From: Bryum argenteum
Taxonomy: Eukaryota; Streptophyta; Bryopsida; Bryales; Bryaceae
NCBI GenBank assembly: GCA_037043015.1
Contig: CM073321.1
Span: 15,683,001-15,747,000, forward strand
Reading direction: 5' to 3'
Length of the DNA: 64,000 nucleotides
The notes beneath the pieces were generated by a model. That model made no database searches. It was not told the DNA's origin and saw nothing but the letters and a program-made list of their open reading frames with translations. Position 1 is the stretch's first letter; each line of letters starts with the position of its first letter. Below are positions 34,189 through 46,439 of the stretch, piece by piece. The translations under genes were made by a program, and so were the position numbers.

Positions 34189-37100
34189 TCATTCATTCTC
34201 AAACCAGTCTACAAGAGCTGATTTGATCACAGCTAATCCATCTGGAGTCAACTTATATACAGCCGTATTACCAGAGACGGTATGGGGAGCGAGTACCATC
34301 GGGAACTTACATGCTCTCACTAAATGAGGCTCAACGTAGGCCACTGCTGAAGCATGGAGCAACACATAAGTGTCGCTACCTCTACCGGACTTTTGATAAT
34401 AAAATCCCGCAATGGCAAAGTCGCCTCTTTTGAATGTGGTACCCCATGGGCAAACAAAATCAGTCTCTACCTGATACTTCGCTTTGGTACATTGAAGAAT
34501 ATACCATTCAACTCCTTCATCGTTATCTGATGCAGCAGGTACCATAAAGTTGTCACCAACTTGACACAGATCCGCGTGGTCGTTGTCAACTCCACCGTGA
34601 TGCCAGTTCAAAGAGTCGTCGTTCTCTTCAATTTGAGTCTGCACGACTGCAGCATCGTACGGTCTCAAACGCACCACACGTGGTGGTGCTACGTGTGACT
34701 TTTGCTCGCACCTTGGCCAATCTTGGTTTATGCAAGGAGCACAGAAACACGCCAAGTCTCGGACCAGAAGAAGAGTCGGATCACATGTGGATGACGCCAT
34801 AATTGAGTGAAGTTGCCTTGATCCCGGTATGGTTCTACAAGACCAGGAATGCGATCTGTCAACATCGTCTACACCGATGTGCCAAAATTCCCGAGAGAAA
34901 GGCGACTCTCTCGAATTCTCATATGAGCTGGGCACTCGCTCTGAAAACCTCGACTTCAGAAACTCAACGCATTGAAAGGCATTTGCTAACTCGTCCTCAG
35001 GATGCTGCAGCTGGTGCGTTCGGAGCGCCCTCTTTACCACGGCCCCTGCTCCGTCCCATTCGCCTAAGAAGCCAAAACATGGAATGCAGAACACCCATAA
35101 GGGCTAGACAGTAGACACTGTAATTAGCACCAATGCCTAAACCTTATCTTCCCCAAATATACCAAATCAGTAATTTGGGTACTCATACTACCAAGTAGTA
35201 ACTGAAAAAGTACCTAAAATAGAGACCTACGTTGTTAATACATACCTTTTCCATGGCCCGAACCGAAGTAGTTCCATCGTATGGTGCAACCGGTGAGCCC
35301 GGGGTACCTAGCAACAAAGTACATTGCCCTGGACCCCTTGAACTGACTTGCACACCCATCGCTGTATACCCAGTGCTCACTTGGCCTGTATCCTGTAGCC
35401 AACAGCCAGTTCCAATGCAAGAGAAGACAATGTTGCACAAATAGAGTATCATGTTTTTTATCATCTGATATGTAATAGTGAGTGTGTTTAACTATTCCAC
35501 CGTCTTCACCTTCTACACTAGGGGGCATTCTACAAAGTGTAATGTGAACTAAGATTGTGATGCTAGACGAAAACCAATGCATTGATTGAATTTCATTCTG
35601 GATCGCAAAAGTGTAATTCTCGGCAAAGTCTATATGACTAATTAGCACATTCTCAGGAACATTCTTCATCATATTCCTACATTCTCCATCTTGCCAGTTA
35701 GCCACAAAATTGTGAGTTATAAAAGTTCCTACTCTAGACTTCAAATGAGCCACAAACTCACCTGGTGAGGTTTCCTTAAAAACCTCAAAAATCCGCTTCT
35801 TGTCATTACCAGTGTGCTCATTAACCCCAACAGTAACATATTCAAAACGCTTCCACTTTAATTTCTTATCATCAGAGAGAGATAGCTCACCTGGGCAGAA
35901 CTCTAACTTTTTCACCCCACAATGAGAACAACGACCCATCAAGCATTCTAGTCTATGCCACTTGTCAAGTTCTCCTTTTGGACAAACACATGCCAACCAA
36001 AGCAAAGTTAATCTGTCAAAGCAATGGCTATGAGCTAGACATTGCCCTGAGCCATCACCACACACATCACATATGCAATGACAAGCACCACCTCCGTGGA
36101 TTCCTGACGTGCTAGACCTGAGGGCATTCAAGGCAGTTCTGATCATATCCATCTCTACATGATAAACGCAACAGCATGAGTTCTGATCTTTTAAAGGCTT
36201 CACGTACCACGGTTTCAGAGACTCAAATGCCCTCTGTTTTATACGGCACTCGGATGAGCTTCTCGAAATCCATAAATAGTTGGGTCTGTACAAGACAATT
36301 ACATTGCGTTAAGAAGAGTATATACTTGTACTACTTTAGATAGAACATAGTACAAAGTACATAGTTCCTTGTACTAGATTACAAACTCAAAACCAATCAC
36401 TCAATACTTGGAGTATTTAAGTAACCATTGTTGTACGATTAAAATACTTTGATCATACATAGTAAATACTCTGAAATACCTCGTTGTACAAAAACTACAT
36501 AAGAGCATATCCATATCTCACTTACCTTTGTAGAAAGTACCAGAGATTTGTCATAAACAAGCACCTTAGCTGTGTAATAGAAGCAAGAGTACCACATCTC
36601 CTCTCACAAAGTACTATGAAAGGACAAAGGTGTCTTAAAAATGCAGCGGTAATACCAAACTTGTATTACACATACAATTACGTGCAACACAAGGTACTTG
36701 AGAGGTACAGCATATGAGTATTCTACTCGCACCGACCAGGAGAAACAGCGGATACTGCACTTAAAGCACTTACCTTGTGAGCAAAAATACTAATCTAATT
36801 TCACATCTACTGAAGGAGCACCTTGAGGAGTATTCATTGATGCAACTAGGTTACATGGATACCCAACGTTGTACAATCCAGAATGGGATCTACGATACCA
36901 ACGTCATGTACACTATTTGCACACTATCCAGAAAGACTCGAAACCCTAAGCTATGCGGTTTCCTTAAACCAGAGCTTCGAAGGCAAACAGAGGTGTTCAA
37001 ACCCAAATCTAATGAAGCACGTTTAAACAACCTGCTCGATATAGCTACAACAATGCAACAAAGCACAACGATAAAATACTAAAACCCTACACTAGAAAGC

Positions 37101-37734
37101 AGTAGAAAAGAACCTGAGTATCTGTCAAGTAATGTGTCGCATGCACGTCATACAGTTTCTTCCCAAGTCTTTTGCGTGTTACATCCTTCTTGTTTGGACT
37201 AACACGCGTGTGCTCGTGCCACCACGCATGGACCTTGTCTTTCACGAATTGGTTTAGACCACCGCGCTTCGATCTCTGAAGAAGGCCGTGATGGAAGGCT
37301 GTCTGTAGTTGGTCCTTTCGTTCTAACGCAGCACTGATATTCCTTGGATGAACATTCAGCACTCGAGAAAGTGCTCGATGCCCATCAATACCTTCGCTCA
37401 CAGCAGCGTCCAGAAGTGCTCCTTTCCGGGCCAGAAGGTGATTCGAGTGAGCAGACTTCACCGTCTTCAACCCTGTCCTGTAAGATGCCAAAAACGAGTA
37501 TTGTGCTCGTGCTTCACACGGCCTAGGGTAATAAGGAGGTAAAACTGGCCAAATATTGTTATGATTGAGAAGCTTCTCCAAGACTAAACGTATAGACTCA
37601 GGATTCGGGCAATCTTTCAAAACATCGATAAGATAAAGTCGCACACTTGTTTGAAATTCTAGAGACGTCTCTCTCCGACAAGACAACAAATTCTTGACCT
37701 TCCTTAGGTCAGAAGAGCCCCCGTCCGGTCTCAC
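34189..37734 (-). CDS. DDE-transposase-like protein (DFAENY / SDGCASQFK family)
   Basis: Three minus-strand exons: about 37734-37114, 36285-35246 and 35063-34189. The donor CAG|GTTCTT and acceptor TTGTACAG|ACCC bound intron 1. AAAAG|GTATGT and CTTCTTAG|GCGAATGG bound intron 2 and join HGKG to EWDGAGAVVKRAL in frame. Exon 1 has RVSPNKKDVTRKR near its end. Exon 2 has a Cys/His-rich part (CHCICDVCGDG, CSHCGVKK), then HIDFAENY, YSDGCASQFKG and FGSGHGKG. Two acidic residues (D in HIDFAENY, D in YSDGC) and a third (E or D in GKGEWD) suit an RNase H-fold DDE/D enzyme. I know this motif set from uncharacterised eukaryotic proteins and do not assign a superfamily name. Exon 2 needs a one-base frameshift near 36240 to follow exon 1 in phase, so the copy may be slightly damaged. 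The true start is unclear because a TAG lies just upstream. The C-terminal exon has no assigned domain. Confidence 0.65.
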
Positions 37735-37759
37735 CCAATTCCGCCGATTTCTCGCCTCC

Positions 37760-39150
37760 TAGCTTGACGAATCCGCGCACCTTCAAGACGAACCCTCCGC
37801 TCGGCCTCTGCGTTTAACAATACCGCTACCGCGCTCGGTCCAGGCCGGATGACACCAAGTCGCCGCGCGCCATTCCTAGCGTTTCCCATGACAAACTAAT
37901 TCCCAGAAGAACAGAAGAAGGTTCACGAACGTTGTTCTCTTCGAAAATGCAGTCTCCTCGTGCTTTCAGGCTAAGGTCCACAGTGAAAGATGACATGCAT
38001 GAGCGATTACTCCGAGGTCCCCGAACTAGCGGAGAGAGACGACCTCCCGATACTATCGGGGAGAGACGATGCGGCGCCGTTAACGAATCCAATGCAAAAT
38101 CTGAAAAGCGGAGGAACGACAACGGCGAATTGCAAATTTAGATGATCCAGCTCGATTTGTGTCAGGCGTGGCGGCGTCGTCAGTGCTATTCGTGGACGAA
38201 CAATTGTACTGCGGTACAGGAGTACTGAAAACGGCCAATTAGAAGGGGTCTCCTCAGACCTTAAAAAGTCACAAATTCTGAAAAAGGAGCCTTACCCCCG
38301 CTACAGGCACTCCTTTTCAAGCTCGATAGAGCAAAAAAAAAGAAAAAAATCTATTTTTTTGAGGGAGTTATGGCCCAGATACTGTTTCGAGGGTTTGACC
38401 GCAATTTCCTCCATAATCCACAAAAGTCTTCAGAGTTTTGGCAGCCACAGCTAATGGCAATAAACAGCCCCTTCAAGAATATCCATTCAAAATTTTAAAA
38501 TCATCTTTTATTTTTGTACTTTTGAGTACTTTTTCGCAAAATTGTGTACCGTGATGTACTTTTCAAATGTTGGAAAAGTACAAATATTTTATAGTTACAT
38601 CTATTTTTAGGAATGGGAGACAACTAATTATAGATATTCAAAAGTGTTTGCAACTTTATCCTCAAAAATATAAGTACTTTCATTAAGGGAACTTTGCCAA
38701 ACAAGCCATTGAAAATCAAAGCTCCCTGCTAAACTCCTCCGTGACGTACTTTTTGATCCACCGTAGTGTGCTTCCACCCCTCAGATCTAGATGTCAGATC
38801 TCGATTCGTGAATCAAGGGTGGCGATTACTACTTGCCATGTTGAGGTTAGTGATTTAAACGGTTTGTGGGTGTAAACCTATGTTTGTTTGAGCTTAGCTC
38901 CCCGGGCTGTGAGTACTGGCTGAGGTGGTTAAGGTAGGGCAGGTTGTTTTTTGGGAAGGGAAAGCCAAGCGTAGGAACCGATCGGCAAGGGGACTGACCT
39001 ATATGGTTCTGTGGCTATATGTGGTGAAAAGGTTGTGGAAATTGGGAGAGTTCTGTGCGTCCGATGTTTGCTCAGAGTCGCGCAGGACAGAATGAGGAAG
39101 GCGTTAGCGTGTGAAGGACGTAGACCGAGTGATTTCTAGGTTAGAACTTG
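37760..39150. other. Noncoding, GTAC-rich at 38.2-38.8 kb
   Basis: It includes the presumed 5' flank of the transposase-like gene. Ten GTAC sites lie between 38170 and 38780. No gene or terminal repeat was recognised. Confidence 0.4.
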
Positions 39151-39200
39151 AGCATGGTTGCCAAATGTTAAGGGAGTTTTTCTAGAAACTCGACTTAACA
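39150..39200 (-). mobile_element. LTR end with PBS-like sequence
   Basis: On the minus strand this reads CTTAACA|TTTGGCGACCATGC style: an LTR 3' end (TG...CA convention) followed by a tRNA-complement-like block. The + strand GGTTGCCAAATGTTAAGGG (39157-39175) is nearly identical to 44919-44939, but the DNA beyond diverges. The two look like related LTR families sharing a primer-binding site. Confidence 0.4.
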
Positions 39201-39959
39201 ACTCAGAACTGCTTGAGAGTGAATCACACTTCCTAATCGACTCAATAGTCAAGCAATAGTCGATTTCTCTAGTTGATCCTAATACTGATGTTAACGACAA
39301 TCACCATCTCTAGAAGACAGTCTAACAACTATCTTGATCTTGCGAAGTTTCAATTGCGAGGGAAAAAGGCATGGAGTCGATTCTGTAACTTTGACGATGA
39401 CTAAAACTAGAATTGGCTAACTTAGGATGAACAATGACTTAGTCGACTTAAGTGTCGACTCTTAGAGGGTTACAAACAAATCATGACGGGGACAAACAAT
39501 AGGTCGACCAGCCCACTCGATCTGTCGCCTTGAACGAGGTCAATAAACATGCAATTCGTAATCTACTCAACACTAATTGACAATTTTGGCAAAGCAAGGA
39601 GTACAACTTTACAGAGCAAGAAGAAGTCGATCAATCTAATCAATGGGCGTAAAGACACCAACATACACAATTGTAGTCGACTAGCTTTAGTTACTAGCAA
39701 GAATATAACGTAGTATATGAATAAGCAACGTCTTCTCCGAGGAGAATAGACTACATATAGGTAAGAGTTTTGAGACCCGACCTGATACTAGGGTCCGCCC
39801 TTATACTAGGGTCAATTTGACCTGTGGGTAGGTTGGTCAACCCGTCGAATATCAATCCCTGGCTAGTGTCGATTCTGTTGGTTATTTGCCTATACATCTA
39901 TACTTACCGGGTGTAGATAACTGAAAAGGAATATTCGAGGAATATTCGGTTAATAGTAG

Positions 39960-42395
39960 ATAGACTTGACTGTCGAGCAATCCAACACCACCATAGTCAC
40001 TATCTAGAGGATGCCATGGATGTGAATCATGACATCCCTCACCAACCCCTTTGGCTTAGCTAGTGTGTCGTTAGCCATCTTCAGATTGAAGGGTGTTGGA
40101 GAAGGCTTTGGAAGGCCTAGTTGTTGTCTTTCCTCCTCCATGATGACATTCACTCCAGAGCCACCGTAGATGAGGGCATCGTTGACCATATTCTTACCAA
40201 CCAACACTGAAATCACTGGCATCTGTCGGTCGACTGTTACTGCCGCGGCTAACATCAATTCTGCATCCGAGGGGTCGACCTTATCTGTCGGGTCGGGTGG
40301 GAAGGGTTGCTCCAGTCGAGTGTATTGAGAGCGAGTGACAATTGAAGGATATCCTTCAATGTCACTTGCAATTTGCACTCTTGGACCTTGTCGTAGATCT
40401 TTTTGTGCAAGTTCTACACTGGCGACGCTGTTTAGTCGGGTGTGTTTATACTCTGTTGTGTCGACTGCCAACCTGGTGTCATTGGCTGCTGTGGTAATGC
40501 CTCTGAATTCCAGCCGGATAATTCCGTAGTCGACCGTAAGTGCATAGTTAGGGACATAGGTTCCTAAACGGCTTGGAGCTATTGGACCTCGTCCATCATC
40601 AAGTCGCGTAGAATCTTCTCTGTTTGCCAGTTGGTTAACTCCTACGCTTGTTAGTCGAGTGTTGAATGGTTGGGAGTCGACTTACTTCTTGCGTACATGG
40701 AAGTTGACAGATCCTCTTTAATAAAAACAATTGACGTGTTGGACGTGGTGTCCTTCGTCTGCTAGCTCAAAAACTTGACTACTTGTGGATCAGTGAGCAT
40801 GGGACACAAATGGCTCGGGTGATCCATGGTCTTACATAGGCAGCATGGGAATAGTCGGCGTGCCGTCATGTCGCGTGGAGGTAGAGTCTCTGAAGTCGGC
40901 CGGACTGGTGCTGTTGCTGCTGCTACTGCTGTCGGTGTTGTTGTTGCTCATTTTTTGGCGTATTCGATTGTCAGATTGAGCCAGCAGTCGCCCTCATTGT
41001 GTCTTGATATTTTGCAAAGCGAGCATACGGGACGTTTTGTCTTATCGACTCAATTGGGTTGGTAGCTGTAGGTGTCGGGTCGGGCTCCTTTGGCAGTTCG
41101 CTCTCTGCTAGCTTTGCCGACTATTTAGCTTGGACTAGGGTTGACCTAGGTAGTCCGACTGTGGCCACCTGCAAATATTGTAACAAACCAACTCAAAAGT
41201 TACTAAGTAAAAAATTGTCGGCTAGAGGGACTTTAAAGTATCCGGCCGATTTCTTCATTCGTGCATAGTAGTCATCAACCGACGCTTTAGTGTCTTGTCG
41301 GAGACTACGAAACATGAGATATGTCTAGTCATCGTCATCGATTGTCTTGATACCGAAACTCAAAAGCCTCAAGTAGACTCAACCGGTCCTAGTAGGGTAG
41401 GGTCAACCGCAGATTAGTCAACCAGTTATAGTTGTTTGCATCAACTAGTCGGTTACCAAACGATGCATTACAAATTGTAGGGTCCGTTTCTCCATTTAGC
41501 ATAAGGGCGTTAAGAAACCGATTAACATAGTAAGGGCACATTTACCCTCATAGGTCAACATGACTACTGGCTTTTGTGCAGTTGTACGTGGCTAGGGGAT
41601 AGGAGGTGTGCTACGAGGAGTCGGTAGTCCTGGTACTGCCGTCAGTGCATAGCCGATCGACCTACCAGGAATGTAGTAGGAGCCGTAGCCAGTCCAATGG
41701 CTGTATGTACCACAAGCGGCACATAGGGTCGGTACAAATTGGTATGGAGCTTGATGTGCTACATACGTTCTAGTAATCGGGAGACTAACTGTTGGTAGGG
41801 TCTGCAACGAAAGCGCCGTCCCGTGACTCACCATGATTTGTGGTACCGACTGTCTCTGAGTCATTGTAGACCCTGCATGGTACGGAGTCGACTGAGCAAG
41901 TATCTCAAAAACCTTTTGTGGCACACTCTGACCCAACCGACCTAGATCCGTCAGGTGTTGTCCTTGGGAGGTGGTTGACTGAATTACCCGTGGGTGTTCC
42001 AAGTTTAAGACATTCGGCTCATGCGGGTGCCTCCAAATGTGTGGTAGGTCATAGTAGGGTACTAATGGGTCGACTCCTTGGGAGTTGTTACTCACCTCAC
42101 GGATTTGACTTACCTGGCGAGGGATGAAATCCTCTCGACTAATTACTCGCTGCCGAGCAACGTGTGGGGTGCTTGGTCGACCAGGGTCTTGATTGCAGGG
42201 ACCTCGTTCCGGGTTGAGTGCGGGAGATCTGAGCTGCCAACTCAGGTTGGTAGCCGGGTAGTTAGAGTCGGGTAACTGGGCCTACGTAACTAGCAAATGG
42301 TTAAGTTGGGACTCTAATTTGTCTTGACTCCTACCCAAGCTAGCTGTCGGACCCTGTTTTTTCGATTTTGTGCCAATATGTTTTAATGCGCATTA
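39960..42395 (-). pseudogene. Retroelement gag-to-protease remnant
   Basis: A minus-strand frame at about 42380-41592 (KHIGTKSKKQGP... with TAG near 42280) is Pro/Ser/Gln-rich and ends in CAACGTYSHW, consistent with a gag tail. Further on, 40471-40004 encodes a retroviral-type aspartic protease: ALIYGGSGVNVI in place of D-T/S-G-S/A, then LGLPKPSP and VMIHIHGIL. The first Asp is Tyr here, so the protease would be inactive. Reverse transcriptase, RNase H and integrase are missing. GTCGAC-rich DNA fills the spaces. Confidence 0.6.
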
Positions 42396-42710
42396 AGAAT
42401 AAGTATAGTGTCAAGAATCCGACCTAAGTATGTGCTAGGCCGTATACTTAAGGCAAATACGTTTTTACAAATAAGTATTATAGTTAGAATGTAGTTTGTA
42501 ATAATAAGGACGGGTTCGCGAACCCGTACTCCGCACTCAAACGGCGAGGACGTGCTGTCAGAAGCCGGAATGGGAGTAAATACGGCGGCTGGAGGACGAA
42601 GTGGCGGGAAGATTAATAATGACGAACAATCCAGAAGGCGGCTCCGTACGGAAACGACAATGATGGCGGCGGAACAGGTCATGATGGTCGGATTTGAATC
42701 CGACTCTCTC

Positions 42711-42718
42711 TATAAAAA
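42711..42718 (+). promoter_or_regulatory. TATA box
   Basis: TATAAAAA lies 174 bp before ATG 42885 and follows CTCTC. A perfect palindrome, GGGTTCGCGAACCC, lies about 200 bp upstream (42513-42526). Confidence 0.55.
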
Positions 42719-42884
42719 GCCACCCGTCCGCCCTTGTCGTCACCTGCCTTCTCGCTTTCCTGCCTTCTCGCCTTCTTGCGCCCCTGCCTTCCGTCTTTTC
42801 GCTTTCCATCCCTTAGTTTTACGATCCGGCCCACTGGCCGATCTCAGCCCGGCTACTTGCTACTTTTTGTCGCATTTCTTTCCG

Positions 42885-44261
42885 ATGGCAGGATCAGCTT
42901 CCGCTTCTACTTCCGCTCAGGCGCAGGAGGAGCTCAAGATATCGATCAAGCTGGTACTTCCGTTCATTCTGGCCGATGAAGAGGAGAAGAAGTTTTTAGC
43001 CAATGACCTCGACAAGATGGGACTCTCCGGCCTGCTGGACACACCCTGGGAACTTCGCGACGCGGAGATGGTGCGCGAGATCAAGGTCGGCGCACCGAAC
43101 CAGTTCGAGGGGACGGTCAGAGGGAAGCCGACTTCCTGGACGGCCGATCACTGGAGGGCAGTTTACGGCCTGGTCGTAAAGAGTGGAGTAGGGTTGTGCG
43201 GCCGGAAACACAAATGGGCGAAGAAGGCGTTCCACGGGAATCCGCACAAGAATAACGGCTACTCGGTGGACGACTGTAAGGAGCCAAGGGAGCGCGCGGT
43301 GATCAAGTTTCTAGCGCCGATCATCCACGCGGACAAGCCGCATCGGATCACCGTCCGTCTCGCCAACACCGTCCTGGGGTCGGTACGAGGAGAGCGGGAA
43401 GTCGACTGGGGCATCATCATCCGAGACCTAGTCGCCCGGCTCGTGGAGAACGTGGGTAAGACCCGACCTAGCCCAATCACTCCATTCCTTTACCATTGAT
43501 ACAAAAAGGAGGAAGTCCTGACAGAGGAGGAGGAGTCCAACTACGAGATCGCGCTGTCATCCCAAAACAACGGCATGTTCAAATTGGAGAAGGACGCGGA
43601 CAGCAAGGCCGTCTACTCCGATGACGAAGGGGACAAGGTAGGATCAGACGATGAGGACGTACAACCGGATGCGCCACAGGAGCCGGCTCACGAGGCAACC
43701 CCGCCACGGACGGGACCGGAGGAAATCATTCTTCCGTCCCCGTCCCCTCCTGGAAATCCGACCGAGGCCGGAACCCAGACCGAGCGCGGCCAGGCTTCGA
43801 GGGCCGTGGAAGATGACGAGGTTACGGCCGACTGGGTGAACCCCATGAATCCCAACGACCCCCGACTTCCTCCACCCCTCAGTCCGTCCGCCAACCATCC
43901 GGACCCGATGAGGCGAGCATGGCACCACTTTACGGAAGCCCGGTGTCAGTATTTCTTTTACCAAGGTCTAATTGCGCAGATGTGCAAAGAGTTTGGAGTG
44001 CAGACCTTGATGGAGGTGAAGCAGAAATGGGACTCCAAGCCGACTGAGGAGCAGTTCCGGCAGATGGAGAAGCAAGTGACGAAGCTCACCCTTGACAACA
44101 GACGTCTACGGGAGACGATAAGGCGAAGGGAGGAAGAACTCCTGATCGGCCGGCAAGCCGTGATGACAGCTAATGAGCAGGTCGTAAAGCTCGTAGAGAT
44201 TTGCGAGACTCATGGGCTATCATGGGTTGGGGAAGAGTCGACTTCTGCGGACGGGACCTAG
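42885..44261 (+). CDS. Unrecognised ORF, likely retroelement ORF1-like, one internal stop
   Basis: ATG 42885 opens MAGSASASTSAQ, and one frame continues to TAG 44259-44261 (about 458 codons) with a single TGA at 43497. A related fragment at 45512-45646 reads FLYHLYKNEEVLT where this copy reads FLYH*YKKEEVLT. The stop therefore replaces a leucine codon and no intron is needed. The N-terminal half is a globular, Trp/Lys-containing domain (WTADHWRAVYGLVVK, EVDWGIIIRDLVARLVENVG). The middle is acidic and proline-rich. The C-terminus is a coiled coil (RQMEKQVTKLTLDNRRL, RRREEEL). Repeat-flanked, with higher GC than its surroundings. Gag-like identity is inferred. Confidence 0.55.
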
Positions 44262-44687
44262 TCAAAATGTGTCGGGTGGATTGTCGTCTGCAGATTGCGC
44301 TCTTTCCTGTCACACGCTGATTGTTAAGTTGGTCGGTAGTGAGTTCGAGTGGCCGTGGAGAGCCAGTGGCACATTTACGTGGTCCCGACATTTTTGTTGA
44401 CGTCGCAACTTTTTACATCTAGATCTAGATTTGGATCTGAATCAACAAATCTAGATGCGGATCTGGAAGGGATCAGTGTTGAGGTCTGCTTTGGCTGGTC
44501 TTAGAAGGGGTTCTTGGATTGTTCTTCTGGCACCGCAAACCGCTTCCACACGTCGCTCTTTTGCAGATCGCTCAGAACACACGCCGACCTTGTCTACCCT
44601 AGTCGCTTTGTGTAACAAGTTTGATTGTTCTAATACGTTTAAGCTAGGTACTTAACTTCTACTTCTGCTCTCAAACGCTCACGACGT

Positions 44688-44813
44688 ATGAGCAATGTGT
44701 GCTAGCCAACCTGTGAGCGTCTATAGACAAACTCACTAGATCTAGTTAGTGAGTCAAAATGAGCAATGTGTGCCAACCAACCTATAAGCGTGTGAAGACA
44801 AACTCAACTAGAT
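44688..44813. repeat. Two diverged ~72-bp tandem copies
   Basis: GAGCAATGTGTGCTAGCCAACC...CAAACTCACTAGAT is followed by GAGCAATGTGTGCCAACCAACC...CAAACTCAACTAGAT. Confidence 0.75.
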
Positions 44814-44915
44814 TAAGTCAAGGAGTTTAATTGTGCGAAACAACAAGACTGACGGTCAGGCGACGCCGCTATCAGTCTCAGATTGTGATAGTCCTAAGTG
44901 CTCGACTCGACTTTT

Positions 44916-44960
44916 GCATGGTCGCCAAATGTTAAGGGGGTTTTTCGAGAAACTAACCCT
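44916..44960 (-). mobile_element. LTR end with PBS-like sequence, second copy
   Basis: The + strand TGCATGGTCGCCAAATGTTA then AGGGGG has the junction seen at 39157-39175. On the minus strand an LTR ending CTTAACA is followed by TTTGGCGACCATGC. DNA beyond about 44955 does not match the 39-kb copy. Confidence 0.4.
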
Positions 44961-45511
44961 AACATATCTAAGTTAGTTTTCCTACTAGTCGCAATCAAAT
45001 CGGATCATAGAAACTGAAACTAACAAGAAGAGGGAGTTGTTTATTTTGATGACCAGTGATTGACGAGGGTTACCCTACAGTTTTATGTCGGATCTATCGA
45101 ACACTAGCCGAAGAGAAAACAAACGATTCTAACAAATATATTAGGGACCCTGCAGAAAGAGGTCGGCTACCCTAATCAAATACACACAGCAAAAGAATAG
45201 AATAGAAGACCCTGCAAGACTATAAGGTTACCAATAAAATGATGAAGATAGACTAGCAGGAACTCCCACATAGTGGAGAGTAATACATATAGTCGGTTGA
45301 GTCTGCCTAATTGTGAGATCCAAGTGATCATAATTGGGTAGCTGATCAAGGTGACTAGTCAGTAACATGTCGAATGTCTAAACGAGTCTAGGAGTCTAAT
45401 ACCGCCAACTACATATCCGACCTGCTGACGTCTACCGGGTATCGACTACCTGTTTATAAATGTCGGATATGTACTCGAATTAAAATAGCCTAGCAAATAT
45501 AATACGAAAAT

Positions 45512-45646
45512 TCTGTTAACACTTTCCTGTATCATTTGTACAAGAATGAGGAAGTACTCACAATGCAAGAGGAGGCCGATTATGAGATGGCCATAGAACA
45601 GCAAGTCCAAGAAATCGTAGATTCTGAGGACGACGAAGCCGTTTAA
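45512..45646 (+). pseudogene. Fragment related to the 42885-44261 ORF
   Basis: A 44-codon open segment with FLYHLYKNEEVLT and EEADYEMA aligns to FLYH*YKKEEVLT and EEESNYEIA of the upstream ORF and ends in SEDDEAV and TAA. It lacks the rest of the gene. Confidence 0.65.
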
Positions 45647-46088
45647 GGTATGTACTCGGTATTCGTACATTCTGGTAACCAGAACCTTCTATGAAATTGC
45701 TAATATGTCCTGTACGGCTTAGTTGTGAGGAGGTAATTAATGCCTAGTGCTTGTGTCTGTGTGTCGAGTTGGATTCAGACGTGGAGGTTTTTGCCACTGA
45801 AAAACATAAGACAAAGAGTCTTTGTTCATCACCTCTTGGAAAGGGGTACTCTTGGTAATGAAGGTTAAAAATATGGATTCGAGTGTAGGACAGATATAGA
45901 AATAAGAGAGGAAAATTGGAGAATAGTTCTCACAGTTATTATTCTGTCTTGGTTACTTCACATAATCTCTAGAATGATAGACGGGTCACCCCTGCCCATT
46001 TTTTACAGTTATAAAGGGAAGGTAAATGCAAAAGATGTATTTTGATAGTAAGTCGGTAGCTCACCGGCTTATCTTGAGTAGCTTTGAG

Positions 46089-46428
46089 CAAGGTTGTCAT
46101 ATCGGGCGTGTTGAGGTTATCGGGCGGGCAAAACGGGCGTACGAGTTGTCCCGGACAGACGGGCGTGCCCGCCCACCTTCATTGTAGGGGGTGTGTAATT
46201 TTTTGTGGGTAACAAACTTTGCAGTAAAAAGCGTGTGTAGCGTTCCACGCGGCCCGTACGCGGCGGCCAAGTGGCTTAGTTTTCACCTAAACCCTTGCTA
46301 CGTCGTTGTTTTTTTACCTAAACTAAAAGTCAACAGCCGTTTAACCCTATCGGGCGAGCCAGAACTCAATCGGACGGACAAGGTGAACGGACGGGCGGGC
46401 GGCGTGCCCGCCTGGTATGACAACCTTG
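46089..46428. mobile_element. 340-bp hAT-type MITE with perfect TIRs and TSD
   Basis: The element begins CAAGGTTGTCATA and ends TATGACAACCTTG, perfect 13-bp inverted repeats. It is flanked on both sides by GCTTTGAG (46081-46088 and 46429-46436), an 8-bp target duplication diagnostic of hAT transposition. It has no coding capacity. Its left arm matches the reverse complement of 24655-24846 and 11300-11516. The perfect duplication suggests fairly recent insertion. Confidence 0.92.
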
Positions 46429-46439
46429 GCTTTGAGAGG

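Noticed and set aside
43456-43510. Short intron in the 42885-44261 ORF
   Set aside because: The frame is the same on both sides and a related fragment at 45512-45646 reads straight through, so the TGA at 43497 is better explained as a mutation.
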